From: Gemmatimonadota bacterium
GTDB lineage: Bacteria > Gemmatimonadota > Gemmatimonadetes > Gemmatimonadales > GWC2-71-9
Assembly: GCA_027294455.1 (NCBI GenBank)
Contig: JAPULZ010000068.1
Coordinates: forward strand, 62,001-126,000
Reading direction: 5' to 3'
DNA: 64,000 nt
Positions 1 to 8,868 of the stretch are shown piece after piece. How positions within the stretch are numbered: the stretch's first letter is position 1; every line of letters begins with the position of its first letter. The position numbers and the translations under genes were made by a program. Under the pieces are notes generated by a model. That model had not been told where the DNA came from. It ran no database searches and saw nothing but the letters and a program-made list of their open reading frames with translations.

Positions 1-323
1 AAATTTCCGTTCTTCTTGTATTGCAGAACCGTGGCGCGAAACTCGCCATGCAACAGCAGCTGGATACCGCCAAGCCCTCGCTGCACCTGGCCGATCCGGG
101 CGATGGTGCCCATGGTGTGCAACGTCTCCGGGTCGACGGCCTCGCCTCCATCGATCTGGGACACGGCGAAGATCAGCCGCTCCTCCGTCTGGAGGGCCGC
201 TTCGATGGCCCGAAGCGTTCCCGGCCGCGCCGCGCCGATGGGCACGGTGACGCCCGGAAACAGTACGAGATTCCGCAACGGGAGAACCGGAATCTGCTGG
301 CGGTGTTGTGTCTTATCGCTCAT
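1..323 (-). CDS. lon: Lon protease, N-terminal part (cut by window edge)
   Basis: Only the first ~107 codons lie in the window; the rest runs off the left edge. The reverse strand translates from an ATG at 323 into a LAN (Lon N-terminal) substrate-binding domain: residues 11-28 read IPVLPLRNLVLFPGVTVP, followed by the ERLIFAVSQ and TMGTIARIGQVQRG segments typical of ATP-dependent Lon proteases. Lon degrades misfolded and regulatory proteins in the cytoplasm. The AAA and Ser-Lys protease domains are outside the window, so it cannot be excluded that this is a stand-alone LAN-domain protein. Confidence 0.88.
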   Translation of the reverse strand, partial: MSDKTQHRQQIPVLPLRNLVLFPGVTVPIGAARPGTLRAIEAALQTEERLIFAVSQIDGGEAVDPETLHTMGTIARIGQVQRGLGGIQLLLHGEFRATVLQYKKNGN

Positions 324-416
324 GGTCTTTTCACGCTCTCAGATTGATGATGCCCTTCGGACATTACCGCCCCGGATTCGCACCTATCGTGCCGCTGGTC
401 AACACCCCGAAAATGC

Positions 417-442
417 AAAAACACCGCCAAAATAGGCGGTGT
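417..442 (-). terminator. Intrinsic terminator of the small gene at 508-759
   Basis: Reading the minus strand, an 8-bp stem (ACACCGCC / GGCGGTGT) with a 6-nt loop is followed directly by a T run. It sits 66 nt downstream of the stop codon of the small minus-strand gene and upstream of lon, so it should separate the two transcripts. Confidence 0.75.
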
Positions 443-507
443 CTCATTGCCCTGGTGACAAGAATCTGTCAATTGCTGCCACAATGGCAGCGATTGTCGC
501 TCCGGAC

Positions 508-759
508 CTAGTGTCTCCGCACTATCCGGGCGGCTCCCAGGGAGGATCTCAGATCTTCCACGCTCGAGGTGGAGATTATGCCGGCCTTCATCGTTGTCTC
601 CCGGTCGGGCTCATCGGGATCGGACTTGCAGGTAAACCGCACGATATCGGCAGGTTCGGGGAAGGACTTCTCACCGCCGCCGCTTGAGACGATGCCTGAT
701 GTTCTGCCGATCCGGTCGGCGGCCCATTGTTTGCCCTGCTCATCCTCAAAAGTTCTCAT
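508..759 (-). CDS. Small hypothetical protein, 83 aa
   Basis: I do not recognise the family with certainty. The protein starts MRTFEDEQGKQWAADRIGR, a pattern (short acidic strand, then a W) that resembles small uncharacterised proteins of this kind of genome. It has no signal peptide, membrane segment or cysteine cluster. Support for its being real: a clean ATG, no strong competing frame, and its own intrinsic terminator at 417-442 before lon. It diverges from the kinase gene at 948. Confidence 0.55.
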   Translation of the reverse strand: MRTFEDEQGKQWAADRIGRTSGIVSSGGGEKSFPEPADIVRFTCKSDPDEPDRETTMKAGIISTSSVEDLRSSLGAARIVRRH

Positions 760-947
760 AGAATGTCTGCGGATGCCCTAGCTGAAAGGTTGCCAGAGAG
801 TTAGAGCCCGAGTAATCTACGGACACTTCGGGCACGACGCCATATCAAACGCTCTTGCCCTTGCGGTAGACGGGTTGACGGCATCGTCCAATTCGGTTCC
901 AAACGACGCTGGCGCTCTCCGCAACCCACCCCACTGCGCGGAGTTCA
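760..947. other. Divergent intergenic region
   Basis: This 188-bp spacer separates two divergent genes and must hold both promoters. I see no convincing -35/-10 pair, repeat or RNA gene in it. Confidence 0.4.
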
Positions 948-2858
948 ATGGAGGAAACCAACACTCCGGCCCTCGCCGCCAAGTTGGCCGACGCGATCAA
1001 GGATGAATATACCGTCGAAGGAGAGATCGGACGTGGCGGTATGGGCGTGGTCTACCTGGCCCGCGACCTGAGGCTCAAGCGCCGCGTCGCCATCAAGGTA
1101 CTTCCCCCGGAACTCGCCTTCCGGAGCGAGATCCGGACGCGGTTCAGGCGGGAAGCACAGACGGCGGCCCGCTTGTCCCATCCTCATATCGTACCCATCC
1201 ACGCGGTCGGCGAGGCGGACGGTCTCGTCTACTTCGTCATGGGATTCGTGGACGGCGAATCGCTGGGCGCGCGGCTCAAGCGCCGGGGCAAACTCCCCAT
1301 CGAGGAGGTTCGCCGGATCACCAAGGAAACGTCAGACGCCCTCGGTTTGGCGCACACGATGGGAATCATCCATCGAGACATCAAGCCGGACAACATCCTC
1401 CTCGACGGCACCAGACGTCGAGTGATGATGACGGATTTCGGGATTGCCAAGGCGCTGACTGACGTCGGGGGGGGCACGCTCACCGGAACCGGCGTCGCCA
1501 TCGGCACGCCCGCCTACATGAGCCCCGAGCAAGCCGCCGGCGACGGCGACATCGATGCCCGCAGCGATCTCTACGCCCTGGGCGTGGTCGCCTACGAGAT
1601 GCTGCTCGGGACCGTGCCGTTCAAGGCACCGACCATCCCAGGGATCCTCATGAAGCAGATCACCGAGCCCGCCCCGGACATCCTGGCCGGCAGGCCCGAA
1701 TGCCCGGAGGAATTGGCCGCCACGGTCATGCGGTGCCTCGAGAAGGACCCGGAAAACCGCTGGCCCACGGCAGATGCCCTGCGCCGTGCCCTGGAAAGCC
1801 GCACGTCGGTCCCCTACCGGCGGTCCCGGTCGTCTTCGTCGGCGCGCCGACGCCCCAAGGACGTCAGCCAGCGGGACAGGAGCCGGCCGTGGACAGCGTG
1901 GGACGAAGAGCACGGTTCGGCTCCCGGTTCCCGGCGCTCCAGCCATCGCGGCGCCCGCAAGCTGCCGGCGAAGCGGGAACGGTCCCGGACCCAACCGGCC
2001 AAGGGAACCGAGTCGGGCGAGCCGAAGATCGTACGCGACTTCCGCGGCGGGTTCGCCTCGTACGTATCCATCAACGGCAGCTTGTTGATGTTGAACTTGC
2101 TGACCGGCCTCGATTCTCCGTGGTTCCTCTTTTGTGCCATCCCCTGGGGCATCGGCATGGCGTCGAATTACGGCAAGTTGTGGACGGCCGGCTACAGCTG
2201 GCGCGACGTCATCAATCGCCCTCCGGCCGCTGACGCCATCGAGGCCCCGAAGGCGAAACAGAAGCAAAAGGGCAAGCAGCAATCGCCGGCTGCCGAACTG
2301 GCCGCCGAGCCCACCACGGGGGACTTCGGCAAGTTCGCCGGACAAATCCGCCAGATCCAAAACGACCGCCAGGCTGTGATGCTGATGGTTGAGAAGTTGC
2401 CGCCGTCCGAGAAGGAATTGCTACCGGACATCATCCCCACGGTCGATTCACTGATGAGCCGTGCGGTAGAACTGGGGCGCACGCTCGACCAGATGGAAGG
2501 TGAAGTCGACGAAGATGCCTTGGACAGTCTGGACCGGCGGTTCGACGAATTGGAACAGCAGGGTCCCGGCCCCGAGCGGGAGCGCCGGCTCGATCTCATG
2601 CGACGTCAGCGGGAAACCCTGGCCGACCTGGTCCAGCGGCGGGCAAAAGTGGAGGGGCAATTCGAATCGTGCGCTCTGGCGATTCAAAACATGCGGTTTG
2701 ACTTGTTGCGTTTGCGTTCGGCCGGGGTCAGCGCCGTGCTTGACAACCTCACCATGGTCACTCAGCAGGCGAAGGCGCTCTCGGTGGACGTCAACGCCGC
2801 CATCGAAGCGGCTGACGAAATCAAGGAAGTCATCGGAAGGTCCACGCCGGTCAAGTAG
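948..2858 (+). CDS. Ser/Thr protein kinase with 2TM segment and coiled-coil tail
   Basis: A 636-aa Hanks-type kinase. The kinase domain spans about residues 20-285, with glycine loop GRGGMGVVY, ATP-binding lysine in VAIKV, catalytic loop HRDIKPDN, DFG, and GTPAYMSPEQ in the activation segment. A basic, proline- and serine-rich linker follows, then at about 360-420 a hydrophobic hairpin (SLLMLNLLTGL and WFLFCAIPWGIG) like the 2TM domain family, and a long charged helical region (about 450-636) predicted to be coiled coil. The kinase is thus probably tethered at the inner face of the membrane. The tail ends DVNAAIEAADEIKEVIGRS, which resembles the helical signalling part of methyl-accepting proteins. 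Start: ATG at 948. It converges on the E1 gene. Substrate unknown. Confidence 0.9.
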   Translation: MEETNTPALAAKLADAIKDEYTVEGEIGRGGMGVVYLARDLRLKRRVAIKVLPPELAFRSEIRTRFRREAQTAARLSHPHIVPIHAVGEADGLVYFVMGFVDGESLGARLKRRGKLPIEEVRRITKETSDALGLAHTMGIIHRDIKPDNILLDGTRRRVMMTDFGIAKALTDVGGGTLTGTGVAIGTPAYMSPEQAAGDGDIDARSDLYALGVVAYEMLLGTVPFKAPTIPGILMKQITEPAPDILAGRPECPEELAATVMRCLEKDPENRWPTADALRRALESRTSVPYRRSRSSSSARRRPKDVSQRDRSRPWTAWDEEHGSAPGSRRSSHRGARKLPAKRERSRTQPAKGTESGEPKIVRDFRGGFASYVSINGSLLMLNLLTGLDSPWFLFCAIPWGIGMASNYGKLWTAGYSWRDVINRPPAADAIEAPKAKQKQKGKQQSPAAELAAEPTTGDFGKFAGQIRQIQNDRQAVMLMVEKLPPSEKELLPDIIPTVDSLMSRAVELGRTLDQMEGEVDEDALDSLDRRFDELEQQGPGPERERRLDLMRRQRETLADLVQRRAKVEGQFESCALAIQNMRFDLLRLRSAGVSAVLDNLTMVTQQAKALSVDVNAAIEAADEIKEVIGRSTPVK

Positions 2859-2882
2859 CGGTATCTTCTCCCCTCGTTCCCC

Positions 2883-5021
2883 TCAGAACTGATGTGTGTC
2901 CCTGATGGCGTTCTCGAGATCGGGAATCTGGGGGAGTGTCACGTACTCGAGCTCGGGTGAATACGCGACGAACGTATCTTTCGATGCGACCCGCCGAACC
3001 GGCGCGTCGAGCCACGAGAAAAACTCGTCGGCGATCTTGGCCGAGATCTCCGCGCCGTACCCCCAGGACAAGCAGTCTTCGTAGGCTACGATGACCTTGT
3101 TGGTCTTCGTGACCGACGTACCGATCGTTTCCCAATCAACCGGGTTCAACGACCGAAGATCGATGATCTCGGTCTCGATGGCCTCTTCTTCGGCGAGCTT
3201 ATTCGCGGCAACCAGAGCCCGTTGGACCACGGCGCCATACGTGACGATGGTGAGGTCCGTGCCCTCCCGCACGATCTTGGCCTTGCCGAACGGAATCATG
3301 AAGTTGGGTCCGGGATTCTGCGCTTTGTTGTACGTCTGCCGGTAGAGGTGCTTGTGTTCGAAAAACATGACCGGATCGTCACAGCGGATCGCCGTGCGCA
3401 ACAGCCCGTTGGCATCCAGCGCCGTCGACGGGCAGACGACGCGCAAACCCGGAATCCCGGCGTACACCGCCGCACCGGTCTGGGAATGGTATATCCCTCC
3501 ACCCTTCAGGTAGCCGCCGTACGTGACGCGCACCACCACGGGACAGCTGAAATCCCCGTCGGAACGCCACCGCAGCGTCGCCAGCTCGTTGCGAATTTGG
3601 TGGTACGCCGGCCAGATGTAGTCGAAGAACTGGATCTCCACCACGGGCTTCAAGCCCCGGCTCGCAAGACCCACGGCGCGACCGACGATGTTGGCCTCGG
3701 CCAACGGCGAGTTGTAGACCCGATCACCCCCGAATGTGCGCTGCAATCCCCACGTCACCCTGAAGACGCCGCCCTTGCCTTTGACCTCCTCCAGCACTTC
3801 TTCCCGGGACGCATCGGCCACGTCCTGGCCGAAGATGATCATGCGGGGATCCCTGGTCATCTCGTCACGCATGCAGCTGTTCAACAAGTCCACCATGGTC
3901 GTGGGCTTGCCGGTGAACCGGGGATCGTCCTCGGTATCGAAGTGTTCGCTCGTCGGATCCACGTCTTCGGCATAGATGTGTCGATACAGCCTGTCGACGG
4001 CGGGTTGAGGCGACGTGAGGGCGAGGTCGGTGGCGAGCTGCACTTCTTCGGCGCCCTCGCCCTTGATGCGCTCGATCTCCTCCTCGGTGGCCAGGCCGTC
4101 GGCCAGGAGTCGTCGCTCGAACAACACCAACGGATCGCGCGCAGCCTCCGCTTCTCGCGTGGCGGGGGCCTTGTACGCGCGCTCGTCGTCCGACAGCGAA
4201 TGGGAGTACGGCCGGATCACGTGAGCGTGCACCAAGGCTGGGCCCTTGCGCGCCCGGCAGTGCGATGCGGCTCGGGACACCGCATCGTATGACGCGATGA
4301 GATCGCAGCCGTCCACTTCCTCGATGTGAAGGTCGGGAAACTGTGAGACGAGACGGGACACCGACCCGCCCGCCGTCTGCACTTCCCGAGGCACCGAAAT
4401 GGCGAATCCGTTGTCTTCGATGAGGAACAACACGGGCAGTTTCAGATTGGAGGCCGTATTCATCGCCTCCCAAAACTCACCCTCGCTGGTCGCACCCTCT
4501 CCAGAACTCACGACGACGATCTCATCGGCGTGGGCCTTGTGTCGGCGGTCGGGAATGGCCGTGATCAGATCATATCTGAGCCACGCTTCCGCGCACCCCA
4601 CGGCGTTCAAGAACTGCGTTCCGGTGGGGCTCGAGGAGCTGACGATGTTGAGCGCCTTGTGCCCCCAATGCGACGGCATCTGTTTGCCGTGGGAATTGGG
4701 ATCGTCCGCGGCGGCCACTGCGGCAAGCAACATCTCCGTGGGCGTCATGCCCAGAGCGAGACAGAGTCCCCGGTCGCGATAGTACGGGTAGAACCAGTCG
4801 TACCCGGGCTTGAGCACCTTGCCGGCCGCTACGGTGATGGCTTCATGTCCGGCGCCCGAGATCTGGAAAAAAATCTTGTTCTGTCCTTTGAGCTGAATCT
4901 CCTTGTCGTCCAGGAAACGCGAGATCAGCATGAGACGGTATGAATCGAGGAGATCCGCCTTGGTGAGCTTGTGAGACGCGGCCCGGGAAGATCTGGCCGT
5001 GGAAGTCGGAGGGGTCGTCAT
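2883..5021 (-). CDS. Fused alpha-beta 2-oxoacid dehydrogenase E1 component
   Basis: A 712-aa thiamine-diphosphate enzyme joining both E1 subunits in one chain. Residues ~20-330 are the alpha-type half; its ThDP/Mg motif is the GEG...EDN stretch ([15 protein letters not shown] then [14 protein letters not shown]). Residues ~370-712 are the beta-type half, starting with the [14 protein letters not shown] segment and containing [17 protein letters not shown]. The family decarboxylates branched-chain 2-oxoacids or pyruvate and passes the acyl group to lipoyl-E2. Subunit similarity favours 2-oxoisovalerate dehydrogenase, but the substrate is inferred. No E2 or E3 gene lies nearby. The start follows the stop of the small gene at 5024 by 2 nt, implying co-translation. 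Confidence 0.88.
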   Translation of the reverse strand: MTTPPTSTARSSRAASHKLTKADLLDSYRLMLISRFLDDKEIQLKGQNKIFFQISGAGHEAITVAAGKVLKPGYDWFYPYYRDRGLCLALGMTPTEMLLAAVAAADDPNSHGKQMPSHWGHKALNIVSSSSPTGTQFLNAVGCAEAWLRYDLITAIPDRRHKAHADEIVVVSSGEGATSEGEFWEAMNTASNLKLPVLFLIEDNGFAISVPREVQTAGGSVSRLVSQFPDLHIEEVDGCDLIASYDAVSRAASHCRARKGPALVHAHVIRPYSHSLSDDERAYKAPATREAEAARDPLVLFERRLLADGLATEEEIERIKGEGAEEVQLATDLALTSPQPAVDRLYRHIYAEDVDPTSEHFDTEDDPRFTGKPTTMVDLLNSCMRDEMTRDPRMIIFGQDVADASREEVLEEVKGKGGVFRVTWGLQRTFGGDRVYNSPLAEANIVGRAVGLASRGLKPVVEIQFFDYIWPAYHQIRNELATLRWRSDGDFSCPVVVRVTYGGYLKGGGIYHSQTGAAVYAGIPGLRVVCPSTALDANGLLRTAIRCDDPVMFFEHKHLYRQTYNKAQNPGPNFMIPFGKAKIVREGTDLTIVTYGAVVQRALVAANKLAEEEAIETEIIDLRSLNPVDWETIGTSVTKTNKVIVAYEDCLSWGYGAEISAKIADEFFSWLDAPVRRVASKDTFVAYSPELEYVTLPQIPDLENAIRDTHQF

Positions 5022-5023
5022 TG

Positions 5024-5275
5024 CTATCGCAGATTGGTCAATTTCTTGAGCGCCTGCAGTCTGTCGAGAGCGGACTCTTCGGTGGATGCCTCACCCACGG
5101 TGTACACCGCGTCGCGAATGTCCATGAGGACTTCGAGCAAGAGCTGCTCGCGTTGATACGACGCGTCCAGGTCCATCATGCGACCGGCATCCTCGATGCC
5201 TTTGGCCCGCTCGTACGCCTCCCGATATATCGCATCCAGATTCTCGAGGATTTTTTTGCGGGGACGGGGGCTCAT
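5024..5275 (-). CDS. Small helical hypothetical protein, 83 aa
   Basis: A soluble protein with strong helix propensity and heptad-like spacing, beginning [20 protein letters not shown] and rich in Glu, Leu and Arg. No signal peptide, cysteine or known catalytic motif. It sits between the DUF1015 gene and the fused E1 gene with a 2-nt gap to the latter, so it is very probably translated with E1 and could be an accessory or regulatory subunit. That role is inference from position only. Confidence 0.65.
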   Translation of the reverse strand: MSPRPRKKILENLDAIYREAYERAKGIEDAGRMMDLDASYQREQLLLEVLMDIRDAVYTVGEASTEESALDRLQALKKLTNLR

Positions 5276-5303
5276 GGGCTCCTCTCGTGGACGCGTGTCA
5301 TGA

Positions 5304-6551
5304 CTACCATCCCAGGATCACCAGACCGCTCGGCGCCTTGGGAGCAAAATACGTCGATTTCTGTGGCATGAAGGCCCCCGCATCGGCCACCGCCAGAACC
5401 TGCTCCAGCCCCGTCGGGTTCATGAGGACGCCGGCGGCCGCTCCTCCTGAAATCACGGCCTCTATGACCATTCCATCAGAGGCCTCATACCCCAGACTCC
5501 GCCCACCTCCGGACTCTGTGACGAGCTGATCGACAATCAACCTGTCTATCTTGGCCACGTCGAGTGCCAGGACCGACGGCTGGTCGTGAAACGGGAGATC
5601 CGAGAGATCGGCGTCGCGCTTGAGGCGTACCCCAAAGAACTCAGGTCCCGGTAGCGAGACCACACACACCGTGGAGCCGGGATCGGCCCCCGTCAACTCC
5701 GCTTGCACGTCGCCGGGAGAGTCGAGTCGGGATACCTCGAACCGCTCCCCCACACTCCGCCGCAAAGCCGCTTCGTCTATGGGGGCTCCACGAACGAGAC
5801 GATGCGTGGGCAACACCACCAGGCCAGGATCCTCCAGTGGGACGATCAGGGCCAGGGTCCGATCCGCCGCGGGAGTCTCGTCCCTGTAGATCCCCGCCGT
5901 CTCATACCGGTGATGCCCGTCGGCAATGTAGAGCGCATCCTGCCGGCTCGCCGCGTCCGCGATGTCGGTGGCCCCGGCCTCACCAACCCGCCACATCGTG
6001 ATGTCCACTCCATCCAGGGTGGCTCGAACATGTGGATCGATTCGCGTGACCGCGGCCAGTCGATCTTGCAGCTCCCGGCCCTCGTCTCTCGCCATCATGA
6101 GCAAGGCCTCGAACATGGCCCGGGTGGATCGGGTCAACGCCAGGCGATCTTCTATGGGACCCTTATGGGTCTTCTCGTGGGGTTTGACTCTTCCCATCGA
6201 GTAGGGTTCCACAGCCACCGCGGCGATGACACCGGTGCGCACATGCGCGTCGCCGTCCGGTGTGTGGAACGCCTGGCGCACCACATAGACCGAGGGTGCG
6301 TCATCACGTCGCAACACGCCGGCTGCGCGCCACGAGTCGAGGGTGGCCGCCGCGCGCTCGTATCGATCGCCGTTTCCCTCGGGGAGAATGAGCCGCACGA
6401 TATTGTGCTCGTGGTGCTTCATGTAGCCTTCGCGTTGCCGGGGCGAGATGACGTCGTAGGGCGGGGCGATCAGGTCGCGCATCCGCGCGGTATCACCATA
6501 TCGTTCACCAACAAACGGCGCCACGAGCGATGGGAGTGATTCGTCAGTCAT
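5304..6551 (-). CDS. DUF1015 family protein
   Basis: A 415-aa cytosolic protein matching the DUF1015 family: an early LIAPPYDVISPRQREGY segment, NIVRLILPEG, VKPHEKTHKGPIEDRL, a YIADGHHRYETA motif near the middle and a C-terminal ADAGAFMPQKSTYFAPKAPSG. The HKGP and DGHHRYET blocks are the most conserved parts of the family. Its biochemical role is not established. The ATG at 6549-6551 (minus) overlaps the ATG of the csaA remnant on the other strand by 2 nt, and an AAAGG ribosome-binding site lies inside that remnant. Transcription probably continues from rsgA upstream. Confidence 0.85.
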   Translation of the reverse strand: MTDESLPSLVAPFVGERYGDTARMRDLIAPPYDVISPRQREGYMKHHEHNIVRLILPEGNGDRYERAAATLDSWRAAGVLRRDDAPSVYVVRQAFHTPDGDAHVRTGVIAAVAVEPYSMGRVKPHEKTHKGPIEDRLALTRSTRAMFEALLMMARDEGRELQDRLAAVTRIDPHVRATLDGVDITMWRVGEAGATDIADAASRQDALYIADGHHRYETAGIYRDETPAADRTLALIVPLEDPGLVVLPTHRLVRGAPIDEAALRRSVGERFEVSRLDSPGDVQAELTGADPGSTVCVVSLPGPEFFGVRLKRDADLSDLPFHDQPSVLALDVAKIDRLIVDQLVTESGGGRSLGYEASDGMVIEAVISGGAAAGVLMNPTGLEQVLAVADAGAFMPQKSTYFAPKAPSGLVILGW

Positions 6552-6771
6552 GCCGACCTTTCAGGCATTTGAACTCGATATCAGGGTGGGAACCGTACTT
6601 GCCGCGCGGCGTCATCCAACGGCGCGCAAACCGTCCATCCAACTGAACATCGATTTCGGTGACGCGGGCGTCAAGCAATCCCGGCTGACCGGTTTTGCTA
6701 CTCCCAGGCCCTGGAAGACTCGACGGCCTCGCCCAGGATCTTGCGATACGAATCCAATCGTGTCTCGCTGA
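6550..6771 (+). pseudogene. csaA: Truncated csaA-like tRNA-binding protein gene
   Basis: The first ~45 residues (MPTFQAFELDIRVGTVLAAR, then HPTARKPSIQLNIDFGDAGVKQS) match the start of the CsaA/tRNA-binding OB-fold family (usual length ~110 aa). After GVKQS similarity stops: the expected AQIT..Y.. and VVNFPPRQIGPFMSEVLVLG blocks are absent, and the frame runs antisense through the 3' end of rsgA to a chance stop at 6771. The conserved part ends near 6690, just before the rsgA stop at 6698. The gene has therefore lost its 3' half, probably by deletion. It is probably non-functional. Confidence 0.75.
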
Positions 6772-7612
6772 TCTTTCCCGCGGCGGCGGCCGCCTTCACT
6801 GCACACCCGGGTTCCTGCAGATGACGGCAATCGTCGAACCGGCAATCATTTAGGAAGGCGGCGAACTCCGGAAAGGCCGCCGCCACCTCCGGCGGATCGA
6901 CCGCCCAGAGTCCCACGTCCCGGAGACCGGGGGTGTCCACCACGAAGCCACCGCCATCCAGCGGGTACATCTCCACAGACACGGTGGTATGACGCCCCAC
7001 CCGGCCCCGGCGGCTGACCTCGGCGGTTCTGAGCCCGAGCCCTGGCTGGATAGCGTTTAGTAAACTCGATTTACCAACTCCAGTTGATCCGGTCAGGAGT
7101 GAGGTCTTGCCCAGGAGGGCGCCCTTCACTTCGTCGATCCCGGAACCGGTCGTCGCGCTGGAGACCATCACGTTGTATCCCGCCATTCGGTAGGGCTGGC
7201 CAAGGGGATCGGGATTGTCGACCAAGTCAGCCTTGTTGACGATCACGATCACCGGCAAGTGATTCGCCTCCGCCACGACCACGAACCGATCCATCATGTG
7301 GGGATCCCACATCGGATCCCTGGCCGATCCCACGACGATCACCTGATCAACGTTGGCGGCCACCGCCCGCAAACCTCGGGACTTGCCCGGCGTGCGCCGC
7401 TGGAGCACCGAGCGACGCTCCGCGACATCCTCGATGGTGACGCCGTGATCGCCGTGGGTTGCGAGCTCCACGACGTCGCCGACCAGAACCCGTCGCTTCG
7501 ATGCATGCTTGAATCGACCGCGGAGCGAAGCCTCCAGCATTTTCTCGCCGACGAGCACGCGGTATTTGCCGCCGACGATGGAGAGCACGATACCCTCGCG
7601 GCGCGTTACCAA
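6698..7612 (-). CDS. rsgA: Ribosome small-subunit GTPase RsgA
   Basis: A 304-aa circularly permuted GTPase that releases late factors from the 30S subunit. N-terminal OB fold (residues ~5-70), then G motifs in permuted order: NKAD (G4), VSSATTG (G5), GSTGVGKSS (G1, Walker A), RGRVGRHTT (G2), DTPG (G3). A C-terminal zinc knuckle follows, with the Cys/His pattern CRFDDCRH...GC. The start is a TTG at 7610-7612 overlapping the stop of the upstream gene (TTGGTAA), with an AAGGGG ribosome-binding site 8 nt before it; no better ATG precedes the OB fold. Confidence 0.95.
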   Translation of the reverse strand: MVTRREGIVLSIVGGKYRVLVGEKMLEASLRGRFKHASKRRVLVGDVVELATHGDHGVTIEDVAERRSVLQRRTPGKSRGLRAVAANVDQVIVVGSARDPMWDPHMMDRFVVVAEANHLPVIVIVNKADLVDNPDPLGQPYRMAGYNVMVSSATTGSGIDEVKGALLGKTSLLTGSTGVGKSSLLNAIQPGLGLRTAEVSRRGRVGRHTTVSVEMYPLDGGGFVVDTPGLRDVGLWAVDPPEVAAAFPEFAAFLNDCRFDDCRHLQEPGCAVKAAAAAGKISETRLDSYRKILGEAVESSRAWE

Positions 7613-7929
7613 TCCCGCAACCCCTTGCTCTTTTCGATGAGGCGCTCGAGATGATCCTTTACTTCATGGAGTGTCAGGGCGTGCAACGCGGCCTTCACGT
7701 CGGCACGCCGCACCGCCGTCACCAGGTAGTCGGTTTCCAGATGACTCACCGGTTGCGCCCCGTCGGGAGACCAACGCACGAAGAGCAGGGCGCCCACGAA
7801 TCCATGCTCCGGCTCCTCCTCTTCGTTGATGTAGAGATCCACCGAGTACGATGCGCCGTCGGATCCCTCGAACGCGGGCGGCCGGGAGTGCTTCTCGAAA
7901 TACCCGCCGAGCGTGCTGTCCGGCGTCAC
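7606..7929 (-). CDS. Small conserved-looking protein between PRODH and RsgA, 107 aa
   Basis: The start is best taken as GTG at 7927-7929, which overlaps the TGA of the proline dehydrogenase gene (GTGA). A longer reading would run through that gene. The protein reads VTPDSTLGGYFEKHSRPPAF, then an acidic segment NEEEEPEHGF, a hydrophobic strand GALLFVRW and a C-terminal helix. No known motif is recognised. Both junctions are overlapping, so it belongs to the fadI-fadJ-PRODH-rsgA operon. Function unknown. Confidence 0.75.
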   Translation of the reverse strand: MTPDSTLGGYFEKHSRPPAFEGSDGASYSVDLYINEEEEPEHGFVGALLFVRWSPDGAQPVSHLETDYLVTAVRRADVKAALHALTLHEVKDHLERLIEKSKGLRDW

Positions 7930-8858
7930 GTCGAAGTCAGTGCCTCTTTCAGCACACTCATCCCGATGAACGCGACGTTGGATGGTCGCTCCGCCAACCG
8001 CCGCATGAGGTAGGGATACCACTGGGTGCCGAACGGCACGTACACCCGCATGTTGAATCCGAGCTTACGAAGCTTGGCCTGTAGGTCTCGGCGAACGCCA
8101 TACAACATCTGGAATTCGAAGCGATCCGCCGGAATGGAGTGCTTCTTCACATATTCGATCGTGTGGTCGATCAGTTCCTGATCGTGGGTGGCAACACCGG
8201 GATAGTTTCCCCGGTCGAGCAAGCTTTCGAGGAGAGACTTGTAGGAGTCCGACACGTCCCGTCGCTTTTGAAACGCGATCTCCTCGGCTTCTGCATACGC
8301 ACCCTTGCACAACCTCACTCGTGCCTTCATCGCGATCAATCGATCCACGTCGGCGCTCGATCTGCGCATGTAGCTCTGTATCACGACACCGGCGAGGTTG
8401 CCGTATTCGGCGTGGAGTCGATCCCAGAACAGGGCTAGGGTGCGCTCGGTGTGCGCGGATCCCTCCATGTCCAGGCGAACGAAGATGTCCTTCTCGCGGG
8501 CCTTGTCCAGCACCTGGCGCATGTTGCTCACGCAGATTTCTTCGCTCAGGTCCGAACCCATTTGTGTGAGCTTGATCGATACGTTGGCGGCGACGCCCGT
8601 TTCATCGATGCGCTCGAGAATCTCTATCACCTCATCGCGCGAGCGCGCAGCCTCGCTCTCGTCGGTGACGCTTTCGCCGAGCAGATCCAAGCTCACGGCG
8701 ATATCCCTCTCGTTCAGAGCGCGGGCCGCGGCAATGGCGCTGTCGAGCGTCTCGCCCGCAACGAATCGCGAGGCGAGCCTTCGTGCCAGGCCGTTGCGCT
8801 TGACGAACTCGAAGACGTTCTGTCGGTCGCTCAACCAGAGCAGTCCACTTCGCAACAA
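7926..8858 (-). CDS. Proline dehydrogenase, monofunctional
   Basis: About 310 aa, the usual length of bacterial monofunctional PRODH. This FAD enzyme oxidises proline to pyrroline-5-carboxylate. Visible family blocks: LDLLGESV near residue 65, ANVSIKLTQMG, FVRLDMEGS, VVIQSYMRRS, RVRLCKGAYAE, GVATHDQELI, FEFQMLYGVRRDLQ and YVPFGTQWYPYLMRRLAERP, which together form the barrel and the FAD/proline site. The start is taken as TTG at 8856-8858 because AGGAGAG lies just upstream, overlapping the fadJ stop; the longer reading only repeats fadJ in another frame. No P5C dehydrogenase gene is adjacent. Confidence 0.9.
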   Translation of the reverse strand: MLRSGLLWLSDRQNVFEFVKRNGLARRLASRFVAGETLDSAIAAARALNERDIAVSLDLLGESVTDESEAARSRDEVIEILERIDETGVAANVSIKLTQMGSDLSEEICVSNMRQVLDKAREKDIFVRLDMEGSAHTERTLALFWDRLHAEYGNLAGVVIQSYMRRSSADVDRLIAMKARVRLCKGAYAEAEEIAFQKRRDVSDSYKSLLESLLDRGNYPGVATHDQELIDHTIEYVKKHSIPADRFEFQMLYGVRRDLQAKLRKLGFNMRVYVPFGTQWYPYLMRRLAERPSNVAFIGMSVLKEALTST

Positions 8859-8868
8859 GTGTGCTCTC

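Noticed and set aside
1332-2360. Long minus-strand open frame inside the first kinase gene
   Set aside because: Its composition is Arg/Gly/Ala-rich noise and the plus strand encodes an unmistakable kinase; same for other long antisense frames in fadIJ, mnmG, E1, polA and SLT.
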